Program-made: the position numbers and the translations under genes
Assembly (NCBI GenBank): GCA_021807085.1
Contig: JAKAPM010000005.1
Coordinates: 1-58,877 of the forward strand
DNA: 58,877 nucleotides
Direction of reading: 5' to 3'
Source of the DNA: Nanobdellota archaeon
GTDB taxonomy: Archaea; Nanobdellota; Nanobdellia; Parvarchaeales; Parvarchaeaceae
Notes under the pieces: generated by a model
Told to the model about the DNA's origin: nothing
What the model saw: only the letters and a program-made list of their open reading frames with translations
The model's database searches: none
Shown here: in pieces, positions 46,708 through 54,322 of the stretch
How the letters are laid out: the number at the start of each line of letters is the position of its first letter
Position numbering within the stretch: the first letter of the stretch is position 1

Positions 46708-47324
46708 TGGAAACCTTTGTTGAAAAAGTCGATGCCGAAGATAACGGCATACAAGGAATTGCCAAAGCGCAGTTTGATCAGCTGTCCAAAAAAGAGACGC
46801 TGGACGATGCGGAAAAACAGATCTCGGTAGCAAAGATAGATCAAAAGATGGAGAAGTTGGGACTAGCCAACGCACCGACAGGACAAACTACGCTAAATGA
46901 TAAAGCCGCCGCAAACGATCAACCTATCGAAAAGCCGGAGGATCCTGAAGCTGAGATCAGCGTTTTGGGCGCGCTCGAAATACCTGAGGTTGCATATTTT
47001 GAGATCTTGCAGACTGTGGGTTACGATTTTAACAAATACGGCGACAGGGACAGTGCTGATATTGAGGAATACACATCACAGCTGCTGCGTAAGCATCATG
47101 CGGAAAAGATGGCTGCCAGTGTCGAATTGGCTGCTGTGTTAGTATGGTTGAAACCTGCAGGCAGAGTGATCATGGCACGTCTCGCAAAATCAAAGCCGAT
47201 AGCAAACCTGCGTGCTAAGATCCGGACAGCAATACAAAAGGCAACAGGTAAAGTTGAACAGAAAACACCTGAAAATCAGGAGAATTTAGGTCAAGGAGGC
47301 AATAATGGATCTTCACTTCAATAA
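46704..47324 (+). CDS. Viral protein of unknown function
   Basis: 206 aa; SD GAGGAGG; directly upstream of ATPase. Confidence 0.7.
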   Translation: MMETFVEKVDAEDNGIQGIAKAQFDQLSKKETLDDAEKQISVAKIDQKMEKLGLANAPTGQTTLNDKAAANDQPIEKPEDPEAEISVLGALEIPEVAYFEILQTVGYDFNKYGDRDSADIEEYTSQLLRKHHAEKMAASVELAAVLVWLKPAGRVIMARLAKSKPIANLRAKIRTAIQKATGKVEQKTPENQENLGQGGNNGSSLQ

Positions 47325-47952
47325 CGCACAGCGAATAGGTATTTTAGGCAGCACAGGATCAGGTAAAAGTATCAACTTTTACTCAATAGCCAATGAACTA
47401 TTAGGTAAAGGGATAACGATATTTTACTACAATACCAGCAAAGAGCAGAAATACAAACAATACATCAAACCGCAATACCTAAAGCGCTTTATTGTGTACA
47501 TGCCACCGGACATAAAGGCACGCAACCTGCAGCATTTTGAGTTATGGCTTGCACACATCAGGGCAACATACAAGTCCGGCAACGGCAAATACTACACTAC
47601 CGCCGTCGACGATATAGATCTTTTCTATAACAGCTACAACTACACCAAGGATCTGTCTGAGGTGCTTAAGTCTCATATCGGAGAGGGCAGAAAAATCGGC
47701 ATCGGTTTTATTTGGCTATGCAAGCAGGTGCAGTATATTCCAGCGACTCTGTTCGATAACTTAGACTGGATCATAATAGGGCGGTTTAACACCATCAAAG
47801 GACTGCAGCAGCTAAAGAACTTTGCGACAGTCGACACGATCCTGACACTAAAGGAACGAAAATTTATCTGCACTGATCTGCGTCCGGAGGGACACGGAGA
47901 GCAGGCAATTATAACAGTAAAAGGAGGGAAAATATGCGAAGAGAAGATATAG
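47305..47952 (+). CDS. FtsK/HerA-superfamily (A32-like) genome-packaging ATPase
   Basis: Walker A GILGSTGSGKSINFYS; Walker B TTAVDDIDLFY; ~215 aa; SD GGAGG. Confidence 0.8.
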   Translation: MDLHFNNAQRIGILGSTGSGKSINFYSIANELLGKGITIFYYNTSKEQKYKQYIKPQYLKRFIVYMPPDIKARNLQHFELWLAHIRATYKSGNGKYYTTAVDDIDLFYNSYNYTKDLSEVLKSHIGEGRKIGIGFIWLCKQVQYIPATLFDNLDWIIIGRFNTIKGLQQLKNFATVDTILTLKERKFICTDLRPEGHGEQAIITVKGGKICEEKI

Positions 47953-48293
47953 GTAGAAACGAGGAAAGAAAAAAAGAGGATCCACAAAAGGCGGAAACTC
48001 AACAGCAGCCGAAACCTGAACAACAGGAAAAACCAAAGGATGTGGCGGAAAGCTTTGAACAAATGGATCAGATGGCTAAAAGTGACTCTGAGGGTAGCCC
48101 ACAGACTCAAAATACAGGATCGCAACAAACTTTGGTGCCGGTGGATCAACCATCAACCCAACGGCAGCGAAAAGGACACAGAAAGTACAGCTTTAGAAAG
48201 GACGCAGCGATCATTTGCGAGAAGTGCGGTCAGAAAATGCACACAGAGGCGCAGCTAGCGATGCACCTGAGGCGTAAGGACCATGCGAATTGA
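47934..48293 (+). CDS. C2H2 zinc-finger viral protein with charged N-terminus
   Basis: CEKCGQKMHTEAQLAMHLRRKDH. Confidence 0.75.
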   Translation: MRREDIGRNEERKKEDPQKAETQQQPKPEQQEKPKDVAESFEQMDQMAKSDSEGSPQTQNTGSQQTLVPVDQPSTQRQRKGHRKYSFRKDAAIICEKCGQKMHTEAQLAMHLRRKDHAN

Positions 48294-48429
48294 AAGGTTT
48301 TTGTTTTGGAGCGAGTGCAATACGTGCGGAGAAAAGACTCTCTGTAAGCGAGTATATCCCGAATATCCTCACGATACGAAAAAACATCACGACTACTGCT
48401 ACAAGTGCTTTAAGGTGTTCTATGGTTAG
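48283..48429 (+). CDS. Zinc-ribbon mini-protein (48 aa)
   Basis: MRIERFLFWSECNTCGEKTLCKRVYPEYPHDTKKHHDYCYKCFKVFYG. Confidence 0.6.
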   Translation: MRIERFLFWSECNTCGEKTLCKRVYPEYPHDTKKHHDYCYKCFKVFYG

Positions 48430-48592
48430 GGCTGTGATCGGGATCACGATCGAGTATAGGCTGCATGAAAAGGTAACGCAGAGGTTGAGCGAACAGAAAC
48501 CTAAAAAAGGTTTCTCTACGCTGATCACTGAACTGTTAGAAAAATGGCTGGTACAGGAGGGTAAAGATGGTACAAAAGCACGTCAAAAATAG
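48422..48592 (+). CDS. Ribbon-helix-helix-like DNA-binding protein
   Basis: MVRAVIGITIEYRLHEKVTQRLSEQKPKKGFSTLITELLEKWLVQEG; supplied ORF over-extended. Confidence 0.65.
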   Translation: MVRAVIGITIEYRLHEKVTQRLSEQKPKKGFSTLITELLEKWLVQEGKDGTKARQK

Positions 48593-48812
48593 ACTTTTAT
48601 ATTTTAAACAGAGAATAGTTACCATGACTGATGATGCTGGCAAAGCGATTCTTGCTATTTTAGGGCTGCTCTTCGTTGCAGTAGTCGGTAAAGTTGTGTG
48701 GGATGCGGCCACTAAGAACTATCGATGTCCACGTTGTAATTATCCTGTAAGTAAAAATCAAATGTCTTGTCCGAATTGTAAGCAGCCTTTGGATTGGAAA
48801 GATGTGAAATGA
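48567..48812 (+). CDS. TM protein with zinc ribbon (start may be 48624)
   Basis: One TM then YRCPRCNYPVSKNQMSCPNCKQPL. Confidence 0.7.
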   Translation: MVQKHVKNRLLYFKQRIVTMTDDAGKAILAILGLLFVAVVGKVVWDAATKNYRCPRCNYPVSKNQMSCPNCKQPLDWKDVK

Positions 48813-49114
48813 TGGAATTAGAAGCTAAACGACCCATTCCAGAAAAGAACTGGTTAATAAAGTGTGTCAGTGCTGTTATCACTTGCGTACATGCTTTAAG
48901 TGCTATACTTTTGGTAGTAAGTGCCTTTTCTGTGCTGTATTATTATATTTTAATCATGTTTGGTAACCTACCTTCTCCATTACAAATTCTACAATTAAAT
49001 TACAGTATCTATGTACTTGGTGGATCTACGGTTTTCTTATTTCTATATAGTGCAAAGATCCAAGAGCGTATCGAGACTTGGTTAGGGATTAGAGAAATTC
49101 AGAAGACAGATTAA
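48809..49114 (+). CDS. Viral membrane protein
   Basis: 2-3 hydrophobic segments. Confidence 0.65.
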   Translation: MMELEAKRPIPEKNWLIKCVSAVITCVHALSAILLVVSAFSVLYYYILIMFGNLPSPLQILQLNYSIYVLGGSTVFLFLYSAKIQERIETWLGIREIQKTD

Positions 49115-49329
49115 TTTGCTCGTAGCTCTGCTACAGGTACTCTAAGATCCTGATCTTTCCTGTGTTTGAGAAGATAATTGATGGTCCATGCAGCAGATAT
49201 AATAGTGCCGGCAAAGGGAATGCTATTTACTGCTACACCGAAGAGATCCTGCTGAGTAAGCCGATGATCTTTTAACCACTTGTTATGGGCATCGTTCACT
49301 TTAATCCAGTCTATGCCTAAAAATGTCAT
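49111..49329 (-). CDS. Small viral protein with one hydrophobic segment
   Basis: 72 aa; overlaps next ORF by 4 nt. Confidence 0.6.
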   Translation of the reverse strand: MTFLGIDWIKVNDAHNKWLKDHRLTQQDLFGVAVNSIPFAGTIISAAWTINYLLKHRKDQDLRVPVAELRAN

Positions 49330-49568
49330 CGAGAATTGAGCCTGTTCATTATGTCATCGAGGCGGTCCTGCTGCGCTTTGATCCTTTCAGATAGAGCTAT
49401 AAGCCTTTGATCCTGTTCGTATAGTCTAGCCTCCTGATGCTGGATGTGGTTATAGATCCCTTTGTTGATTTTTCTGATGTATTTTAATGTGGTAATAACT
49501 ATGCCGCCAAAAGATCCTATACTAGAGAGTGCTGTGGTAAGGGTTACGAGGTCCATTAGATCACCCAT
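49326..49568 (-). CDS. TM + coiled-coil viral protein
   Basis: Hydrophobic N-term then HQEARLYEQDQRLIALSERIKAQQDRLDDIMNRL. Confidence 0.65.
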   Translation of the reverse strand: MGDLMDLVTLTTALSSIGSFGGIVITTLKYIRKINKGIYNHIQHQEARLYEQDQRLIALSERIKAQQDRLDDIMNRLNSR

Positions 49569-50113
49569 GAAATGATTACGGCACCAGCTTGTGATGTATT
49601 GCCAGACCCACCATAACCAGCGATTCCCCCATAAGTATTCACTCCTGCCCCGGATGCAGTCTCTCCCTGATAGCCGTATGGTGCACCGACATTTGGTAGA
49701 CCGCCCACTCCCGGAGAACTTCCAGCGTTACCACCTCCAGCACAGGATAATAAGACCGTTCCTTCTGAATTTTCTACAGTTGTAGCAGCACCACTGCCAC
49801 CACTCGCAATAACAATAGTGACTGTCTCTCCTGCTGTAACAGTCATAGGATATGCAGCGATTGTACCGCCTGCTCCCCCCTGATTATTTGTTCCGCCATC
49901 ATTCTGACCTGCACAGCCTTGTACAGTTACATAAATTAACGTCACATTTGAAGGAACAATAAATGACCCACTAGCTGTTATAAGTTGACTTTGGGAACTA
50001 ACAGCAGGTATGGTCACGGGAACGCTTTTTATGTACAATTCGCCTGCAGAATTATAGGCTAAAGTCGATCCATCAACGTTCAACTGCGATGTTGTTGCTC
50101 CTTCCCATCCCAT
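49556..50113 (-). CDS. Glycine-rich receptor-binding/spike-like protein
   Basis: GSFIVPSNVTLIYVTVQGCAGQ...GGAGG...GETVTIVIASGGSG...GYGGSGNTSQAGAVIISW. Confidence 0.65.
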   Translation of the reverse strand: MGWEGATTSQLNVDGSTLAYNSAGELYIKSVPVTIPAVSSQSQLITASGSFIVPSNVTLIYVTVQGCAGQNDGGTNNQGGAGGTIAAYPMTVTAGETVTIVIASGGSGAATTVENSEGTVLLSCAGGGNAGSSPGVGGLPNVGAPYGYQGETASGAGVNTYGGIAGYGGSGNTSQAGAVIISWVI

Positions 50114-50114
50114 A

Positions 50115-50498
50115 CTAAATATCGATTACCTCCGCCATCAGGTCTACCGAAAAGGACATCGCCTGCGTACTCTGACCTGTTGGATTATAGGCATAGATCT
50201 TAATGGATCCCTGCGAATTGACAGGTAAAAACTTTCCAGTAGGCACTACATTTAGGATCGCTGCAGCGGCATTCCACGCCTGAAAGGCATTGCTCTGCTG
50301 GACTATACCATCTATGACGATTTTATAGAACGCATTTCCCTGAAAACCGCTGTTAACCGAGATGTTGAGTTGATGCAATCTTAGGGGTAGGTTTCCTGCA
50401 TCAAACTCAAAAAGAGGCGTATCGGGTTCGGTCGTTTGGGTAAGCGATACGCTCACATTCGTTATGCTTTTCGTTATGATTGCTCCTTGTCCTGCCAT
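50115..50498 (-). CDS. Candidate minor capsid/penton (beta-rich) protein
   Basis: 127 aa beta-rich sequence between spike-like and TM proteins; SD GGAGGG. Confidence 0.5.
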   Translation of the reverse strand: MAGQGAIITKSITNVSVSLTQTTEPDTPLFEFDAGNLPLRLHQLNISVNSGFQGNAFYKIVIDGIVQQSNAFQAWNAAAAILNVVPTGKFLPVNSQGSIKIYAYNPTGQSTQAMSFSVDLMAEVIDI

Positions 50499-50927
50499 TT
50501 AAAACCCTCCAGTCCACGCCTTTACTTTCGGCTGTGGCAAGCCGGAAGCAGAAGCGTTTGTTACGCCGCTCTGTACGGCTGAATTGTTGTTTTCCGGTGT
50601 TGAAACGATCGTAGGTGCCTGATTATTCACTGAGATACTGGATGGAAGATTGGGCGCAGCGATAGATCCCAGCTGCGGTGCCTGAAAGTTGAGGGTAGGG
50701 TTGGTTTGGTTGAGCGCCTGGTCAAGCTGCAGCTGGTTGATCTCATCCTGCAAATATCCGCTAGTGGATCCGGATGCAGAAGCCACTGCTGCTGTATTCG
50801 TACTTTGCTGTGTGGCATTAGACTGGATGAGTGCATTCGTTTGTGAGGATTTATAGAACAGATAACCTATCGTGCCGACTAAGGCTGCTATCCCCCCTCC
50901 TATCAAGACTTTATATGCCGTTTTCAT
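50499..50927 (-). CDS. Virion membrane-associated protein candidate
   Basis: N-terminal TM then Q/N/S-rich region. Confidence 0.6.
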   Translation of the reverse strand: MKTAYKVLIGGGIAALVGTIGYLFYKSSQTNALIQSNATQQSTNTAAVASASGSTSGYLQDEINQLQLDQALNQTNPTLNFQAPQLGSIAAPNLPSSISVNNQAPTIVSTPENNNSAVQSGVTNASASGLPQPKVKAWTGGF

Positions 50928-51493
50928 AAAAGCGAACTCTTTTGCTGCACTATCAGCTTTTGCTGGTTGGTTGTCTTGTTAGTAAGATCGGGGTTCTGCT
51001 GGTTTTTGTACGAGTTTGTGTTGCTGAGGTTCGGATTTACGGTATACTCAGAGGTAACATTAACAGGAGTCGTATAGCTGACGGACTCTGAGGTCTGAGG
51101 CGCATAGCTGATAGTATAGGTAGGCGCCACAATTTCAGAATTGTTAGAAGCGTTAAGCGTAGGATTAGAAGCCAATCCATAAACCTGTGATGGATTCAAC
51201 TCCGATCCACCGGTTGTCGGGTTAGAGGCTGACTGTGGCGACGTCGCGCCTCCGCCACCTGTCGTGGATCCACTTTGGCTGTTAGACTGCTGGTCATTAC
51301 CCAAACCTGCGTTGTTGCCGCCACCGGCATTCTGTCCGCCCAAGCCACCCAATAAAAAAAGGGCTAGCAAACCTCCGCCGGCTGCTAGTGCTGTGGCTAT
51401 GATAGCGACTTTATGCTTCTTAACGAAAGAAGCGCTACTTTTAGCTGCCTTTTTCCCTGCTTCTAAAGCTTTTCCCTGTGGTGTTATTGCCAT
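50924..51493 (-). CDS. Virion membrane-associated protein candidate
   Basis: Basic N-term + TM (KVAIIATALAAGGGLLALFLLGG) then G/S/N-rich region. Confidence 0.6.
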   Translation of the reverse strand: MAITPQGKALEAGKKAAKSSASFVKKHKVAIIATALAAGGGLLALFLLGGLGGQNAGGGNNAGLGNDQQSNSQSGSTTGGGGATSPQSASNPTTGGSELNPSQVYGLASNPTLNASNNSEIVAPTYTISYAPQTSESVSYTTPVNVTSEYTVNPNLSNTNSYKNQQNPDLTNKTTNQQKLIVQQKSSLL

Positions 51494-51524
51494 ATCGGTC
51501 TTAGATAAGCGACCTGCTGTAGAT

Positions 51525-52481
51525 CTACTTGCGTGGCTCTATCCAGTACTCTCTCAGAATACCGCTAGTACCATTCAGCAAAGCTGGTGCGCTTGCGAAG
51601 TCTATGTTCAGTGCCGTAACGCCGCTTGCGTTGAACGGATCTGTGAACAGGTTAACTATCCCGTCTACGTGTCCGGAAACCGGATAGACTGTGTCTTCTC
51701 TGTCAATCAGGGATTGCAGAGCTATGTTCGGCAATTCCGGTGTCTCTCCGTTGGCAGCGAAGAAGATCGTGTCTATATTCGCATCGGCCCCGTACTGCAG
51801 GAACTGCGACTGTATGACTACGCCTTTGTCGTAGTTGTAGCCTAGATTCTGAGTGCCTGCGCCAAGATTGCTTATCTGTGCTGCCTTCAATATTGCTGTT
51901 GGAACTCCCTCTTTAGTGAAAGTACCGTAAACCTGCAGCCTTGCGGTGCCGCTTGAAAGAGCGGTGGATCCCGTCGTAAGACTGGCCAGTGTGTTAAGCT
52001 CGAATTCAGGTCTCAGATCGAAGTCGCTGAAATTTATACCGTAGGGTATGACAAGATTCCACACGTAAGTATAAGTGTCGCTTGCAGCCTGTCCGCTTGG
52101 CGTGGTGGAAGGTGTGTACTTGCCCTGAAATGTCAGGTACCTAGCCCAGATGCTTATATCGTTTTTAGTGCCGTCCATGTTGAAAAGCACCGATCCGCTG
52201 CCTTTACCGGACGAAAGTTGGAATTTCTTTAAGACTGTCTCTATAGGTGTGTTGCCGCTCGGTGCGGTTGAACCTGTAGTCTCTGTTACAGTGAGCGTAA
52301 GCTTCATGCCTTTAAGGTTTCTCTTACCATAAGGAGAGAAAACGTTGGGTGTCAAAGGTACTGTGTTAGCGCCTAGATTGACTTGTCCTGAGTCGTACAT
52401 CAACTGGTCCTTTAGATCAGGTACGGATGATCCGCCAGATGCTCCTGCCTTCTTAAATATTCCTAATATACTGAATCCCAT
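51525..52481 (-). CDS. Candidate major capsid protein (double jelly-roll-like)
   Basis: 318 aa beta-rich, no TM, strong SD AAGGAGGT, within structural module. Confidence 0.6.
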   Translation of the reverse strand: MGFSILGIFKKAGASGGSSVPDLKDQLMYDSGQVNLGANTVPLTPNVFSPYGKRNLKGMKLTLTVTETTGSTAPSGNTPIETVLKKFQLSSGKGSGSVLFNMDGTKNDISIWARYLTFQGKYTPSTTPSGQAASDTYTYVWNLVIPYGINFSDFDLRPEFELNTLASLTTGSTALSSGTARLQVYGTFTKEGVPTAILKAAQISNLGAGTQNLGYNYDKGVVIQSQFLQYGADANIDTIFFAANGETPELPNIALQSLIDREDTVYPVSGHVDGIVNLFTDPFNASGVTALNIDFASAPALLNGTSGILREYWIEPRK

Positions 52482-52493
52482 GTGTTTACCTCC

Positions 52494-52766
52494 TTACTGT
52501 TGTATACCTGCCTTAGCTAGACCAAGCCGAAGACTCGCTAAGGATACTACACCGATGCCGCTAGCTTCGAGTGCATCTGAGACACCATCGACTTTTGTTA
52601 TGTAGCCGACAAAAGCGGCTATTGCACCACCAGCAATCATCAGACCATCAGTGACATTACTATATTCAGGCGCTTTGTCTAGGACGTATGCTGCCACCGT
52701 TTCCTCTGCAACTGCCGCCCCTATAGTGAAACCTGTTGCTAAAAGTACTCTGTGTGCTGCTTTCAT
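52494..52766 (-). CDS. Small viral membrane protein
   Basis: 90 aa hydrophobic; SD GGAGGT. Confidence 0.65.
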   Translation of the reverse strand: MKAAHRVLLATGFTIGAAVAEETVAAYVLDKAPEYSNVTDGLMIAGGAIAAFVGYITKVDGVSDALEASGIGVVSLASLRLGLAKAGIQQ

Positions 52767-52769
52767 AAC

Positions 52770-53123
52770 CTAGTTACCTCCATTTTTACTGTCAGATGAC
52801 TGACCCTGTACGCCTTTTGCGGTGGCGTTGAACTGTACCAGATGCCAACTCATGGCGATCGGTACTGCGAATATCAAAGAAACGAGAACTACGAACAGCG
52901 TTATGCCAACTTTTGTAAAGACACCGAAGTATCCTAACAGGCAAGTAATCGCTATCAGCGTGAGCATGATCTCCAAACCGAGCCAAACGTGTTCATCGAA
53001 GCCGCCGTTCTTAAAAACGTGGAAAGTCGCATCCTGCAGCTGTACTGCTTTGGGTGCGGAAGGATCGGCAACCTGCGGCTTTGATGCTGCTGCATTTACT
53101 GGTGCTGGATTAGAATTTTCCAT
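52770..53123 (-). CDS. Small viral membrane protein
   Basis: Two TM segments. Confidence 0.65.
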   Translation of the reverse strand: MENSNPAPVNAAASKPQVADPSAPKAVQLQDATFHVFKNGGFDEHVWLGLEIMLTLIAITCLLGYFGVFTKVGITLFVVLVSLIFAVPIAMSWHLVQFNATAKGVQGQSSDSKNGGN

Positions 53124-53182
53124 CTCTACTTTTTAAGAGATGAGAACTCGCTTTTAAAGACCCTATTTATTTACCTATTTAC

Positions 53183-53932
53183 CTATTTATTTATAAGTGC
53201 TGATGCAACAGCTGATTTTATTTCTGCTCTTAAAAACTTAGCTAAATTCTGCTGTTTGTTTTGAGGTAAAATAGCCTCCGCCATCTCCTCAGCTGTCGGC
53301 TCCCTGATGTATCTTGTAGCTGCTCTCATGCGCTCATCTTTCCAGCCAGCTGCATATTGTATCAGGATCGGATTTCTAACCTTGCGCTTGTGAACAAGAA
53401 AAGAGAGCCTAGCACCTCTGAACAGATGAGGATTCAGGTCCGAGTGATCACAAAGATAACGGGTAACGCGCTTACGCAGCATGTTATCAACAGCAGGGAT
53501 ACGTTTAACGTTACCGCCCTTCATGCGCAGTGGACGCATGTAAGTATAGATCTGCGGATCTCCGAACAGATAGCTGTTTTGCTGCAGGTACTTGTGCTTA
53601 TTCATCCAATTATGTATTTCGCTGAACAGCAGATTGAACTCAGGCTCAAGAGGTAATACTGGCATGGCCTTAATAAAATTATCTGATCTCTTCCTGACTT
53701 TTATCTGAATGATGTAAGCGTCCTGATTCAACAGCCTGACCTGCTGCACATCCTCCTTTTTCAGCGTGCATATCTCTGAGATCCTAGAGGAGGTTAGATA
53801 AGCCATCGCTATTATCACTCTGTATTTCTGATGGGGTATCGCCATGATCCTGTAAAGGATCTCTTCCGCTGGCAGAGACTGCGCAAACTTCTTACGGATG
53901 TTGTAGTCTTGTATCCTAACAGCAAATACCAT
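53183..53932 (-). CDS. Tyrosine recombinase/integrase
   Basis: SRISEICTLKKEDV (Arg I), HLFRGARLSFLVH (HxxR), GWKDERMRAATRYI (catalytic Tyr). Confidence 0.9.
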   Translation of the reverse strand: MVFAVRIQDYNIRKKFAQSLPAEEILYRIMAIPHQKYRVIIAMAYLTSSRISEICTLKKEDVQQVRLLNQDAYIIQIKVRKRSDNFIKAMPVLPLEPEFNLLFSEIHNWMNKHKYLQQNSYLFGDPQIYTYMRPLRMKGGNVKRIPAVDNMLRKRVTRYLCDHSDLNPHLFRGARLSFLVHKRKVRNPILIQYAAGWKDERMRAATRYIREPTAEEMAEAILPQNKQQNLAKFLRAEIKSAVASALINK

Positions 53933-54021
53933 AAAGTTATTGTGAGAATAGCTATAGTATTTAAGCTTTTATTTCGTGTTATGAAGCAAAACTATTTAAA
54001 TACATAATTACTAAAAATACT

Positions 54022-54174
54022 ATGACAGAGACCCTCGAATTCGATGTTAACGTTCGAAAAAACCCGTCCGCTTTCGGCGAATACGGTAAAATCGTCTCAA
54101 AACACCTTGCACCTTTCATCGATAAGAGAGTTCACGTCAAAATTAAGCTGATCAAGGAGAATAAAAAGACTTAA
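54022..54174 (+). CDS. Small protein (50 aa), divergent from integrase
   Basis: MTETLEFDVNVRKNPSAFGEYGKIVSKHLAPFIDKRVHVKIKLIKENKKT; upstream TATTTAAATA. Confidence 0.6.
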   Translation: MTETLEFDVNVRKNPSAFGEYGKIVSKHLAPFIDKRVHVKIKLIKENKKT

Positions 54175-54206
54175 ATTTCAGCAATACATCACATCAAATA
54201 TCATAA

Positions 54207-54227
54207 TTAGAGGCAAAGTAGCGAAGT
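54207..54227 (-). repeat. Subterminal inverted repeat, right
   Basis: TTAGAGGCAAAGTAGCGAAGT. Confidence 0.8.
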
Positions 54228-54249
54228 TGACCGCTTCGCTACCTCTGCA
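54227..54249 (+). repeat. attR core: stranded 5' end of tRNA-Leu
   Basis: TTGACCGCTTCGCTACCTCTGCA. Confidence 0.85.
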
Positions 54250-54271
54250 TGAGTAGTTTTAACCAAGTTTT

Positions 54272-54284
54272 ACCTTATAAATTT
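54272..54284 (-). promoter_or_regulatory. Candidate stranded tRNA-Leu TATA box
   Basis: Minus strand AATTTATAAGG ~30 bp upstream of the stranded tRNA 5' end (54248). Confidence 0.5.
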
Positions 54285-54322
54285 ACCACACAGTTGCCGG
54301 GCACGGCCTTCGGCGGCGTTAC

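Larger units (their letters stand above)
44592..54249. mobile_element. Integrated virus (provirus) in tRNA-Leu; tailless icosahedral, double jelly-roll-like candidate
   Basis: 23-bp direct repeat with 1 mismatch (44592-44614/54227-54249), tyrosine recombinase, packaging-type ATPase, candidate MCP, TM proteins, two convergent modules, codon-usage shift. Confidence 0.85.

Noticed and set aside
44961-54174. Shine-Dalgarno use as a virus-specific signature
   Set aside because: GGAGG-type SDs are common in the provirus but also precede some host genes (e.g. S8 at 9667, KaiC-like at 21492, PRC-barrel at 30014), so this alone does not discriminate.
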